Source of the DNA: Streptomyces katrae
GTDB lineage: Bacteria > Actinomycetota > Actinomycetes > Streptomycetales > Streptomycetaceae
Direction: 5' to 3'
Assembly: GCF_000717655.1 (NCBI RefSeq)
Contig: NZ_JNZY01000015.1
Location: 62,001-126,000, forward strand
DNA: 64,000 nucleotides
Shown here: in pieces, positions 50,566 to 59,341 of the stretch
How positions within the stretch are numbered: the stretch's first letter is position 1
How the letters are laid out: each line of letters begins with the position of its first letter
Notes under the pieces: model-generated
Seen by the model: only the letters and a program-made list of their open reading frames with translations
What the model was told of the DNA's origin: nothing
The model's database searches: none
Translations under genes and position numbers: made by a program

Positions 50566-51806
50566 CAGGACACCGGCAGGGTCTTGGGCCCGCGGATCAG
50601 CGCGCCGGCCTGCCATTCGATCTGCTCGCGCGGCACGGCCAGGGCCAGGCGCGGGTAGCGGTCGAGCAGCGTGGTGACGATGATCTCGGACTCCATACGG
50701 GCCAGCATCGAGCCGACGCAGTGGTGGGGCCCGTTCCCGAAGGCCATGTGGGCGATGGGACCGCGGTCGAAGTCCAGCGTGTCGGGGTTCGGGAAGACCT
50801 CGGGGTCGCGGTTGGCCGCCAGGTACGAGGAGTACACCGTCTCGCCCGCCTTGACCGTGACGCCGGCGATGTCCACGTCCCGCGTGGCGATCCGCGGGAG
50901 GCCCACTCCGCTGCGGTGCGGGATGAAGCGCAGCAGCTCGTCGACGGCCTGGGGGATCAGCTCCGGCTCCCTGCGCAGCCGTTCGAGGTGCTCCGGATGG
51001 GTGAGCAAGGCGAAGATCATGTTGGCGCTGTTGTTGCGTACCGCGTGCGCACCGCTCACCAGGATCGCGGTGGCGATGGAGACGGCCTCCGGATCGGTGA
51101 TCTCACCGGCGTCGGCGGCCGAGGCCAGGACGCCGGCCAGGTCGTCGCTCTGCTTCTCCCGGCGCATGGCGAGCAGTGCGACGACGCACTCGCGCACCGT
51201 CTTCAGGGCGTCGGTGCTCTTGTCGGGCGCCGGGCCGGGGGTCATGATCACGTTGGCCCATGAGGTCATGTTCTTGCGCATGTCCTGCGGCATCCCCAGC
51301 AGGTCGGCGACGGCCGCGAGCGGGAACGGGCCGTGCAGGTGCTCGACCAGGTCCGCCGGCGAGCCGTGCCGCTCCATGGCGTCCAGCAGGCTGTCGGCGG
51401 TCCGCTGCACGGTCGGCCGCAGCTTCTGCATGCTCTTGCCGGTGAAGGCCCGTGCGACCACGCGGCGCATGTCGTTGAGGCGCGGCGGGTCGGCGTAGTT
51501 CATGGACGCCTGCTGCGAGGCGATGGCGTGCGGGGAGGAGGCGGTGATCGTGCGGCCGACCAGTTCCTGCCTGCTGAAGCGCGGGTCGGTGGTGGCCGCC
51601 TTCACATCGGCGTAGCGGGACATCAGCCAGGCGCTGCCCTGGCCGTACGGCAGCCGGATCCGGGCGGCGCGTTTGTCCCGCAGGCGGTCGTGCAGGAACG
51701 GGTCGAAGTCGAGCGCCTCGAAGTCGTCCAGGTTCCAGCAGTGCACCGGTTCGCCCGAGACCGGGTCCGTGTCCGGATCGAGGGCCGTGTGCGGGTCTGA
51801 CGTCAT
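50562..51806 (-). CDS. Cytochrome P450 (divergent from rppA)
   Basis: A 414-residue soluble bacterial P450. The heme-ligand loop FGNGPHHCVG (about residues 353-362), the I-helix region AILVSGAHAVRNNSANMIFA (with a changed oxygen-activation motif: AGG/A-x-x-T is replaced by SGAHAV), the ELLRFIPHR helix and ANRDPEVFPNPDTLDFDR are visible. It resembles CYP107/CYP158-like enzymes that act on flaviolin. It diverges from rppA across 204 bases and is coupled to the AccE-like gene. Function in naphthoquinone tailoring is inferred from location. Confidence 0.85.
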   Translation of the reverse strand: MTSDPHTALDPDTDPVSGEPVHCWNLDDFEALDFDPFLHDRLRDKRAARIRLPYGQGSAWLMSRYADVKAATTDPRFSRQELVGRTITASSPHAIASQQASMNYADPPRLNDMRRVVARAFTGKSMQKLRPTVQRTADSLLDAMERHGSPADLVEHLHGPFPLAAVADLLGMPQDMRKNMTSWANVIMTPGPAPDKSTDALKTVRECVVALLAMRREKQSDDLAGVLASAADAGEITDPEAVSIATAILVSGAHAVRNNSANMIFALLTHPEHLERLRREPELIPQAVDELLRFIPHRSGVGLPRIATRDVDIAGVTVKAGETVYSSYLAANRDPEVFPNPDTLDFDRGPIAHMAFGNGPHHCVGSMLARMESEIIVTTLLDRYPRLALAVPREQIEWQAGALIRGPKTLPVSW

Positions 51807-52010
51807 GGTTCATCTCCCTGCGTGGATGTCACCCCCCAAGGCGCGATTCCGCGGGAAATCGGCACAGCCATCCCTTCCCTCTCGTCACACGCTCCGCTGC
51901 CTCCACGGCGCAGCGTCACCGGATTGGCTCATGTCCCCAACGCCGTAGTCCCGCGCGCGCATCGGCCAAAGGTCCGTGAGGCTGTGTCAGACACGAAAGG
52001 AGAGCCACCC

Positions 52011-53060
52011 ATGGCGACTCTGTGCAGGCCAACGGTGTGCGTGCCCGAGCACGTGATCACGATGGAGCAGACCCTGGATCTGTGCCGTTCGGTGCACGCG
52101 GACCATCCGCAGCTCGACCTGGCGCTGCGTCTGATCCGCAACACCGGCGTCGCGAAGCGGCACATCGTGCGCCCCATCGAGGAGACCCTCAAGCACCCCG
52201 GTTTCGAATCGCGCAACGCGGTGTACGAGGTCGAGGCCAAGCAACGGGTCCCGGCGGTGGTGCGGCAGGCGCTGGAGGACGCGCAGCTGCGTGCGAAGGA
52301 CATCGACATGATCATCTACGTGTCGTGCACGGGCTTCATGATGCCCTCGCTGACCGCTTGGATGATCAACGCGATGGGCTTCAGGACGGACACCAAACAG
52401 CTCCCCATCGCCCAGCTGGGCTGTGCGGCGGGCGGGGCGGCGGTCAACCGGGCCCACGACTTCTGCACCGCCTACCCCGAGGCGAACGCGCTGATCGTGT
52501 CCTGCGAGTTCTGCTCGCTCTGCTACCAGCCCAGTGACCTGGAGGTCGGCAACCTGCTCTCCAACGGCCTGTTCGGCGACGGCGTCGGCGCCGCCGTGGT
52601 CCGCGGCAAGGGCGGCACCGGCATGGAACTGCACCGCAACAGCTCGTACATCATCCCCCAGACCGAGGACTGGATCATGTACGACGTCAAGTCCACCGGG
52701 TTCCACTTCAAGCTCGACCGGCGGGTGCCGGGCACCATGGAACCGCTCGCCCCCTCCCTCAAGGAGCTCGCGAAAGCCCATGGGTGGGACGCCGCCGCAC
52801 TGGATTTCTACATCATCCACGCCGGTGGGCCCCGCATCCTGGATGACCTCAGCAAGTACCTCGGTGTGGCACCCGAGGCATTCCGCTTCAGTCGGGCCAC
52901 ACTGACCGAGTACGGCAACATCGCCAGCGCCGTCGTCCTGGACGCACTGCGCCGGATGTTCGACGAGAACGGTACCGCCGACGCCGCGCGGGGCCTGCTG
53001 GCCGGCTTCGGCCCGGGCATCACCGCAGAGATCTCGCTGGGCAGCTGGACCTCGGAATGA
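52011..53060 (+). CDS. rppA: Type III polyketide synthase, 1,3,6,8-tetrahydroxynaphthalene synthase
   Basis: A 349-residue chalcone-synthase-fold enzyme. The catalytic Cys138 lies in IAQLGCAAGGAAVNRA, the position known for RppA, with His in YIIHAGGPRILDD and Asn in LTEYGNIASAVVL. It condenses five malonyl-CoA into 1,3,6,8-tetrahydroxynaphthalene, the precursor of flaviolin and melanin-like pigments. AAAGGAGAG precedes ATG 52011. It heads a plus-strand operon with a P450 and a cupin, the order known for rppA loci. Confidence 0.93.
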   Translation: MATLCRPTVCVPEHVITMEQTLDLCRSVHADHPQLDLALRLIRNTGVAKRHIVRPIEETLKHPGFESRNAVYEVEAKQRVPAVVRQALEDAQLRAKDIDMIIYVSCTGFMMPSLTAWMINAMGFRTDTKQLPIAQLGCAAGGAAVNRAHDFCTAYPEANALIVSCEFCSLCYQPSDLEVGNLLSNGLFGDGVGAAVVRGKGGTGMELHRNSSYIIPQTEDWIMYDVKSTGFHFKLDRRVPGTMEPLAPSLKELAKAHGWDAAALDFYIIHAGGPRILDDLSKYLGVAPEAFRFSRATLTEYGNIASAVVLDALRRMFDENGTADAARGLLAGFGPGITAEISLGSWTSE

Positions 53061-53088
53061 GGGACCGGGTGAGGGAGGAATCCGAAGC

Positions 53089-54306
53089 ATGCTGAAGGAC
53101 GGCCCCGCAACCGCAAGGCCACCCATCACGCACTGGCCCACCCCGGCTCTGGACGGGGTCGACTTCGACCCCGTCCTCGCCGAACTGATGCAGGCGGGTC
53201 CGATCACCCGGATCCGTCTGCCGAACGGAAGCGGCTGGGCCTGGCTCGTCTGCCGGTACGACGACGTGCGCATGGTGGCCAACGATCCCCGGTTCAGCCG
53301 CAAGCTCGTCGCGGAACACGATGTCACCCGGCTGGCCCCCCACTTCATCCCCGCGCCCGGCGCGGTCGGGTTCGAGGACCCGCCCGACCACACCCGGCTG
53401 CGGCGCACCGTTGCCGCGGCCTTCACCACCAGCGGGGTGGAGTCCCTGCGCACCCGGGCCAAGGAGATGCTCGACGCCCTCGTCGACGGGATCCTGCGCG
53501 ACGGCCCGCCCGTGGACCTGACCGAGCGCCTGCTCGCGCCCTTCCCGCTCGCCGTCGTGTGCGAGCTGATGGGCGTCCCGGAGGCCGACCGGCCCGTGGT
53601 CCACGAATGGACCAGCCTGATCCTCTCCTCGGCCCAGGGCGCCGAACGCAGCGAACAGGCGAAGAACGACATGTGCGCCTACCTCGGCGGGCGCATGCGC
53701 AGCGGGGAAGTGGCCGGCGGTGACAGCGTCATCGGGCTCCTCGTCAAGGCCGTCGAAGCCGGCGAGGTCACCGCCGAGGAGGCCACCGGACTCGCCCTGC
53801 TCATCCAGATCGGGGGTGAGGCCGTCACCAACAACGTGGGCAACATGGTCTACATCCTCCTCACCCGGCCGGACCTGATGGAACGGATGAGGAGCGAGCC
53901 CGGCCTGCGGCCCTCGGCACTCAACGAGCTGCTGCGCTACATCCCGCACCGCAACGCCGTCGGCCTCTCCCGGATCGCCCTCGAGGACGTCACCGTGGCC
54001 GGCCAGCTCATCCGGGCGGGCGAAGCCGTCTACGTCTCCTACCTCGCGGCCAACCGCGACCCGGACGTCTTCCCCGACCCCCACGAGCTGCACCTGGACC
54101 GCAACCCCAACCCGCACGTCTCCTTCGGGTACGGACCCCACTTCTGCCCCGGGAACATGCTGGCCCGCCTCGAGTCCGAACTGCTCGTGGACGCGCTGCT
54201 CGACCGCTTCGCGGACCTCCGCCTCAGCGTCCCCCCGAGCGAGCTGGGCTGGCGGCCGGGTGCCCTCATCCGCGGGCCCGAAGGTCTGCCCGTGACCTGG
54301 TCATGA
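53089..54306 (+). CDS. Cytochrome P450, CYP158A-like (flaviolin coupling)
   Basis: A 405-residue P450 with heme loop FGYGPHFCPG (Cys353), helix ELLRYIPHRNAVGLSRIAL and ANRDPDVFPDPHELHLDR. As in CYP158A2, the I-helix lacks the usual conserved Thr (LLIQIGGEAVTNNVGNMVYI). CYP158A enzymes oxidatively couple flaviolin to biflaviolin polymers. It follows rppA by 28 bases, and its last four bases overlap the cupin start (ATGA). The family link is strong; the product pattern is inference. Confidence 0.87.
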   Translation: MLKDGPATARPPITHWPTPALDGVDFDPVLAELMQAGPITRIRLPNGSGWAWLVCRYDDVRMVANDPRFSRKLVAEHDVTRLAPHFIPAPGAVGFEDPPDHTRLRRTVAAAFTTSGVESLRTRAKEMLDALVDGILRDGPPVDLTERLLAPFPLAVVCELMGVPEADRPVVHEWTSLILSSAQGAERSEQAKNDMCAYLGGRMRSGEVAGGDSVIGLLVKAVEAGEVTAEEATGLALLIQIGGEAVTNNVGNMVYILLTRPDLMERMRSEPGLRPSALNELLRYIPHRNAVGLSRIALEDVTVAGQLIRAGEAVYVSYLAANRDPDVFPDPHELHLDRNPNPHVSFGYGPHFCPGNMLARLESELLVDALLDRFADLRLSVPPSELGWRPGALIRGPEGLPVTWS

Positions 54307-54839
54307 CCGCGCACATCGCCCGCGACGGGCTGCTCGTCCCACCGGGTCACGGCCGCAAGCTGCACACCGACGCCCAGCAGGTCACGTTCAAGGTCACCGG
54401 GGAGCACTCCTCGGTGGCCTCGAGCTTCGAGGTCGTCGTACCGCCCGGTTTCGACGTCGGGGCACACCTGCACACCCGGAGCGAAGAACTGTTCTACGTC
54501 CTGGAGGGTGAACTCGACGTCATGGCCTTCGAGCCGCGCGTGCGTTCCGGGGACGACTGGAGACACTGGGAAGCGCTCGACGGACGTCAGGTCGTCCGTG
54601 CCACGCCCGGAACCGTCATCGTGGTTCCGCCCGGTTGTCCGCACGCCTTCGCAAACCCCACCGGCGAACCGGCCCGGATGTTCTTCCAGGCCTCACCGCC
54701 GCCCGATCACGAGCGGTACTTCGAGGAGCTCCTCGAGCTGCTCGACATGAGCACCACCCCGGATCCCGTAGCGGTCCGCGAACTGCGGATGCGCTACGAC
54801 ATCGAACAGCTCACGCCGCTGCGCCACGAGCTGTCCTGA
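54303..54839 (+). CDS. Cupin quinone-forming monooxygenase, MomA-like
   Basis: A 178-residue cupin starting at ATG 54303 in an ATGA overlap with the P450. Metal-ligand residues are visible in GAHLHTRSEELFYVLEGE (two His and a Glu) and VPPGCPHAFANPTGEP. MomA, a cupin encoded beside rppA in Streptomyces, oxidises tetrahydroxynaphthalene to flaviolin; order, size and cupin motifs agree. The C-terminal 40 residues (MRYDIEQLTPLRHEL) are helical. Confidence 0.82.
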   Translation: MTAHIARDGLLVPPGHGRKLHTDAQQVTFKVTGEHSSVASSFEVVVPPGFDVGAHLHTRSEELFYVLEGELDVMAFEPRVRSGDDWRHWEALDGRQVVRATPGTVIVVPPGCPHAFANPTGEPARMFFQASPPPDHERYFEELLELLDMSTTPDPVAVRELRMRYDIEQLTPLRHELS

Positions 54840-54893
54840 CGACCGACCCCGCACGACATTCCCACCCAAACACCATGCTCGGGAGCAAAATCG

Positions 54894-55817
54894 ATGCTGC
54901 GCACTCGCCGCACCCTACGCACCGCCTCGTACACCCTGGCCGGCACGATCGCCGTCGCCGCCTCGTTCGCGACGGGCCCGGCCCAGGCGGCCGAACCCCT
55001 GCCGTCCCACTGGTGCTACGTCAACGGTGTCGAGGCCCCGCCCGGACAGGAGGTGCGGGGCACGTCGGCCGACGACACGATCCTGTGCGAGAACGACGTC
55101 GAGAACGCGATCATCTACGGCGGTGGCGGCAACGACAACATCCGCGTCAAGGGCATGCTCATCGACGCCCAGGTGCTCGGCGGCGAGGGCGACGACACGC
55201 TCCAGGTCAACAACCTCTCCCCGCGCAACGGCAACGCGTCGGTGCGCGGCGGTGCCGGCAACGACACCATCATCACCGCCCTCGTCGTGGGCACGGCGGC
55301 GCACGGGGCCTCCGTCTACGGCGACCACGGCGACGACAAGATCACCACGGGCAGCGTCATGGGCCAGCCGGGCGAATACGAGCGCGGCGGCGGCCAGGTC
55401 TTCGGCAACGACGGCAACGACCTGATCCGCACGGGCAACATCGACCTCGGCGGCCGGGTCCTCGGCGGCAGCGAGAACGACGTCATCGAGCCCAAGTCGG
55501 TGGGCGCGGAGTCCGCGGGCATCGTCCAGGGCGGTCCCGGCAACGACACGGTCCGCGGCCTGAACGACAGCGTCCTGACGATCGGACCGGGCTACGGCCA
55601 GGTCGACGGCGGGATCGGGACCAACTCCTGCCGGGTGAAGCACTTCTCGACCGGCGACCGGGTCCGCAGCTCGATGGCGAACTGCCTGACGGCCGACGGC
55701 ACCCCCGTGGCCCCGGTCACTCCCGCCAAGCCGGCCTCGCCGACGGCTCCCATGGCCCCCGCCAAGCCGGCCTCCCCGGCGGCTCCCGCGGCCCCCGGCG
55801 CCCACTCACCGCGCTGA
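54894..55817 (+). CDS. Secreted RTX-like calcium-binding repeat protein
   Basis: A 307-residue protein with a signal peptide ending near ATGPAQAAEP. The mature region carries about six glycine-aspartate nonapeptide-like repeats (YGGGGNDNIRV, LGGEGDDTLQV, RGGAGNDTIIT, YGDHGDDKITT, FGNDGNDLIRT, QGGPGNDTVRG) of the hemolysin/parallel-beta-roll type, then a Pro/Ala/Ser C-terminal tail (AKPASPTAPMAP). Two Cys at the N-terminus (HWCYVNG, ILCEND) may form a disulfide. No enzyme domain and no type I secretion genes are near, so it is exported by Sec. Role unknown. It overlaps the MFS gene tail by 12 bases. Confidence 0.82.
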   Translation: MLRTRRTLRTASYTLAGTIAVAASFATGPAQAAEPLPSHWCYVNGVEAPPGQEVRGTSADDTILCENDVENAIIYGGGGNDNIRVKGMLIDAQVLGGEGDDTLQVNNLSPRNGNASVRGGAGNDTIITALVVGTAAHGASVYGDHGDDKITTGSVMGQPGEYERGGGQVFGNDGNDLIRTGNIDLGGRVLGGSENDVIEPKSVGAESAGIVQGGPGNDTVRGLNDSVLTIGPGYGQVDGGIGTNSCRVKHFSTGDRVRSSMANCLTADGTPVAPVTPAKPASPTAPMAPAKPASPAAPAAPGAHSPR

Positions 55818-57323
55818 CGGGCGGCGGCCCCCGGGCGCGCCGTGTGCGCGCTCCATGGACAGGCCGCCGGGAAGCAGGAGCAGGGTCAGCACCGCTCCGA
55901 CGGCGAAGATCGCCGCCGATGCCGTGAAGACCGTGCGGTAACCCTCCAGGGCAGCCCGCGCCATCAACTCCGGCGCGGGCTGCCGGCCCGCCAGGGAGCG
56001 GGTGACGGCTCCGGCGGCAAGGGTGCTCATCAGCGCCGTGCCGACGGAGCCGCCCGTCTGCCGCATGGCGTTGACCGTCGCGGAGCCGACTCCGGCGTCC
56101 CGTGGGTCGATGCCCGCCGTGCCGAGGTTCATCGCGGCGGCCGTGATCAGGCCCATGCCCAGACCCGTCGCCACTTGGCCCGGCAGGACGTCGACGACGT
56201 ACGAGCCGGTCGCCGTCAGGTTCGCCAGCCAGGCCATGCCGCACGCCGACAGCAGCATCCCGGTGACGATGCGCGTGCGCCCGCCGATCCTGCCGAGCAG
56301 CCCCATGTTGCTGCCGATCGCGCCGATCATGGTGCAGCCGGACATCGGCATGAAGGCCAGGCCGGTCCGGGCCGGGCTGTAACCGCGGGTGTGCTGCAGG
56401 TAGTACGTGAGGAACAGGAACACCCCGAACATGCCGACCCCGGTGATGAACACGGACGCGAGCGCCGTACCCCGGACCCGGTCGAGCACGATCCGCAGCG
56501 GCAGCAGCGGGTGCGCACTGCGGCCCTGCCACCAGACGAACGCGGTGAGCAGGACGGCGCCGGTGGCCAGGAATCCCAGGGTGTGTACGGACTGCCAGCC
56601 GTGGGAGCCGGGCTTGGCCAGGCCGTAGACCAGGCAGAACAGCCCGGACGAGGCCAGCAGCGTGCCCGGCAGGTCCAGTCGGGGAGGGGTGGTCGGGGCC
56701 GGCCGCTTGAGCAGCAGCACACCGCCGACGACGGCGACGGCGGCGAAGAGCAGGTTCACGTACATGGTCGAGCGCCAGCTCAGGTGCTCGGTGAGGAACC
56801 CGCCCAGCAGCAGCCCCACGGCGCCCCCGGACGCGGCGAGCGATCCGAACACGCCGAACGCCTTGCCGCGTTCGGCGGGGGCGGAGAACGTGGTGGTGAG
56901 CAGCGAGAGCGCGGCCGGAGCCAGCAGCGCCGCGAACACGCCTTGCAGGGCGCGGGCCGTGACGAGGACCCCGAAGGTGGCGGCGGCCCCCCCGAGCGCG
57001 GAGGCCGCGGCGAATCCGATCTGCCCGAGGAGGAAGGCCCGCCGCCGCCCGAACTTGTCGGCCAGCCGCCCGCCGAGCAGCAGCAGGCTGCCGAAGGTGA
57101 TCGCGTACGAGGTCACCACCCACTGCCGCTGGTCGTCGGAGAACCCGAGGCCGGCCTGGGCCGAGGGCAGGGCGATGTTCACGATGGTGGCGTCGAGGAC
57201 GACCATGAGCTGGGCGAGGCCGATGACGGCGAGGATCCACCACCGGCGCGGATCGGGCTGCGCGGCGTCGTCGGCGACGGGTGGAGTGGTACTGGTCCCG
57301 GGGCGGGTCGGCTCTGCGGACAT
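55806..57323 (-). CDS. MFS exporter, DHA2 (14-helix, EmrB/QacA) family
   Basis: A 505-residue drug:proton antiporter starting at ATG 57323 (MSAEPTRPG). The 14-helix family motifs are present: LMVVLDATIVNIALPSAQ (motif D1), LGGRLADKFGRRRAFLLG (motif A) and QGVFAALLAPAALSLLTTTF (motif B/C region). It probably exports small organic molecules, perhaps the pigment made by the adjacent rppA locus. No regulator is adjacent. The upstream in-frame extension to 57437 lacks conservation. Confidence 0.88.
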   Translation of the reverse strand: MSAEPTRPGTSTTPPVADDAAQPDPRRWWILAVIGLAQLMVVLDATIVNIALPSAQAGLGFSDDQRQWVVTSYAITFGSLLLLGGRLADKFGRRRAFLLGQIGFAAASALGGAAATFGVLVTARALQGVFAALLAPAALSLLTTTFSAPAERGKAFGVFGSLAASGGAVGLLLGGFLTEHLSWRSTMYVNLLFAAVAVVGGVLLLKRPAPTTPPRLDLPGTLLASSGLFCLVYGLAKPGSHGWQSVHTLGFLATGAVLLTAFVWWQGRSAHPLLPLRIVLDRVRGTALASVFITGVGMFGVFLFLTYYLQHTRGYSPARTGLAFMPMSGCTMIGAIGSNMGLLGRIGGRTRIVTGMLLSACGMAWLANLTATGSYVVDVLPGQVATGLGMGLITAAAMNLGTAGIDPRDAGVGSATVNAMRQTGGSVGTALMSTLAAGAVTRSLAGRQPAPELMARAALEGYRTVFTASAAIFAVGAVLTLLLLPGGLSMERAHGAPGGRRPSAR

Positions 57324-57474
57324 GGTGGCGCTCCATGGGTTCCGCTCGTTCTCGCTGGCGAGAGTGCGTGCGCGTGTGCGTGGACTGTCTGGTTCGACGA
57401 TGCGTGAGCCGACCTCGTCGCCCACGCGCCACGCCACGATGCCCTCCGGATGGAGCAGTGAGCGCTCGGTTCTG

Positions 57475-58575
57475 CTATGGCTTCTTCGCCTTCCGGTCGG
57501 GATCCTTCTTCCTCTTGCGCGGGGTGCCGGCCGGGCGGCCGGCGTGGAGTTCCAGCGGGCCCGTGCCCTCGGTGCGGGCGCGCAGGCAGGCCTCGATCTG
57601 GCGGCGCAGGGACGGTTTGACCAGGGCGCGCAGCTCCCCGGCCGGCACCGCCCGCCAGCGGAGCAGTTCGAACGGGGCGAGCCGGATGCGGGCCAGGGTG
57701 GCGCCGTCCAGGACCCCGCCGTCGTAGAGGAAGCGGATGCGGGCCGGATAGCCGGGCTTGTGCGCCCAGTTCACGCCGAGCAGCCGGCCCGGCTCGAGGT
57801 CGAGGCCGAGTTCCTCGTGCACCTCCCGGTGGGCGGCGGCCCGCGGGGTCTCGCCCAGGTCGCTGTCGATCCCGCCGCCCGGCAGGTTCCAGCGGCCCGG
57901 CCTGCCGTACGACGGCTCCACCAGCAGGATCCGGCCGGCGGCGTCGGTGAACAGCACGCTCGCCGCGGTGAGGGCCTTGGGGCGGGCGGCCCGGTGGCTC
58001 GCGGCGTCGAAGGAACCGGCGTGTTCGAGGGCCGTACGGCGCGCCGGGTCCAGCCCCGCCGACGAGCCGGGCTGGGCCACGCCGTCGACGAGGTGCGCGA
58101 GGGAGCCGGAGTGGAGGGCGTCCAGGCCCGCACGCAGCCGGGGCGCGATCCGGGCGGGCAGCGCTGCGTACGCCTCCTCCGGGGGGAGCCAGCGGGCCGC
58201 GGTGATCTCGCCGTCCGCGAACGAGATCGCGGCGGCCTGCTCCGGCGAGAGCGGCCCGACGAGGTGGACGTGGGCGATCAGGGAGCGGCCGAGGGAGCCG
58301 GGCCGCCGGGAGTCCACGGCCAGCAGCCGGCCGACCGGCACGGAGAGGTCCAGCTCCTCCTTCAGCTCGCGGGCCAGCCCCTCCTCCGGGGTCTCGGTGT
58401 CCTCGACCGTGCCGCCCGGCAGTTCCAGGTCCGCCTTGTACGAGGGCGTCAGTACGAGGACCCGCCCGCCCGTGTCCAGCACGATGCCGGTGGCGGCGAC
58501 GAGCGGGGACGGCCGGGCGGCGTAGTACGCGCGCACCGCATCGGGGGAGGGGTGGTCGGACGGGCGGTCGGGCAC
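57475..58575 (-). CDS. Protein with two NUDIX domains
   Basis: A 366-residue protein with two NUDIX hydrolase boxes: GGTVEDTETPEEGLARELKE followed by ELD (around residues 54-77) and GGGIDSDLGETPRAAAHREV followed by HEELGL (around 240-262). Both keep the REVxEExGx catalytic glutamates. A C-terminal Lys/Arg tail (KRKKDPDRKAKKP) follows. Substrates (nucleoside diphosphate derivatives) cannot be told. Tandem NUDIX proteins are unusual in size and may have arisen by duplication. Confidence 0.86.
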   Translation of the reverse strand: MPDRPSDHPSPDAVRAYYAARPSPLVAATGIVLDTGGRVLVLTPSYKADLELPGGTVEDTETPEEGLARELKEELDLSVPVGRLLAVDSRRPGSLGRSLIAHVHLVGPLSPEQAAAISFADGEITAARWLPPEEAYAALPARIAPRLRAGLDALHSGSLAHLVDGVAQPGSSAGLDPARRTALEHAGSFDAASHRAARPKALTAASVLFTDAAGRILLVEPSYGRPGRWNLPGGGIDSDLGETPRAAAHREVHEELGLDLEPGRLLGVNWAHKPGYPARIRFLYDGGVLDGATLARIRLAPFELLRWRAVPAGELRALVKPSLRRQIEACLRARTEGTGPLELHAGRPAGTPRKRKKDPDRKAKKP

Positions 58576-58648
58576 GGCGGGCTCCTGTGGTCGTGCGGCG
58601 GTACGGGGCGGATCCGTACCCCGCGCGCAGGCCCGCCGCAGTCCGCGG

Positions 58649-59272
58649 TCAGGCCCGGGCCAGGAGCATTCCGCCCATCGTGACCATGGTCGCCGCGACG
58701 AGCCCGTCCAGCACCCGCCAGGCCGAGGGGCGCGCCAGCAGACCGCCGAGCAGCCGGGCGCCGTAGCCGAGCGTGCCGAACCAGATCAGGCTGGCCAGCC
58801 CGGCCCCGATGCCGAAGGCCCAGCGCAGGTCTCCGCGGTCGGCGGCGAGGGATCCGAGCAGCAGCACGGTGTCCAGGTAGACGTGCGGGTTGAGCCAGGT
58901 CATGGCCAGGCAGGTCAGCACGGCCCGGCGGCGGGACCCGGCGGTGGCCCCGTCGGTGTCCAGTGCGGCGCCCGGGGCGGGCCGGAGCACCCGGCGGGCG
59001 GCGAGGAACCCGTAGCAGATCAGGAACCCGCCGCCGGCGATGGCGACCGCGGTCAGGGCGGCCGGCCAGGCGGTGACGAAGGCGCCGACGCCCGCGACGC
59101 CGAGGGCGATGAGGACCGCATCGGAGAGCGCGCAGATCGCGACCACGGCGAGGACGGCCTGCCGACGGGCCCCCTGTCGCAGGACGAAGGCGTTCTGTGC
59201 GCCGATGGCGACGATGAGGGAGAGTCCGGTGCCGAAGCCGGCGAGGGCCGCCGCGATGATGCCGTGTGTCAT
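58649..59272 (-). CDS. lysE: LysE/ArgO-type amino acid exporter
   Basis: A 207-residue membrane protein with six predicted helices. The family signature LSLIVAIGAQNAFVLRQG lies near the N-terminus, and TWLNPHVYLDTVLLLGSLA is the conserved central motif. It exports basic amino acids. It diverges from a LysG/ArgP-type regulator across 69 bases, the standard arrangement. Confidence 0.9.
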   Translation of the reverse strand: MTHGIIAAALAGFGTGLSLIVAIGAQNAFVLRQGARRQAVLAVVAICALSDAVLIALGVAGVGAFVTAWPAALTAVAIAGGGFLICYGFLAARRVLRPAPGAALDTDGATAGSRRRAVLTCLAMTWLNPHVYLDTVLLLGSLAADRGDLRWAFGIGAGLASLIWFGTLGYGARLLGGLLARPSAWRVLDGLVAATMVTMGGMLLARA

Positions 59273-59341
59273 GTCTTCGACCGTAGGCAGCGGCAGGGTT
59301 TCAGTACAGCTAAAGATTTTTACGTACCCTTAGCCCTCGTG

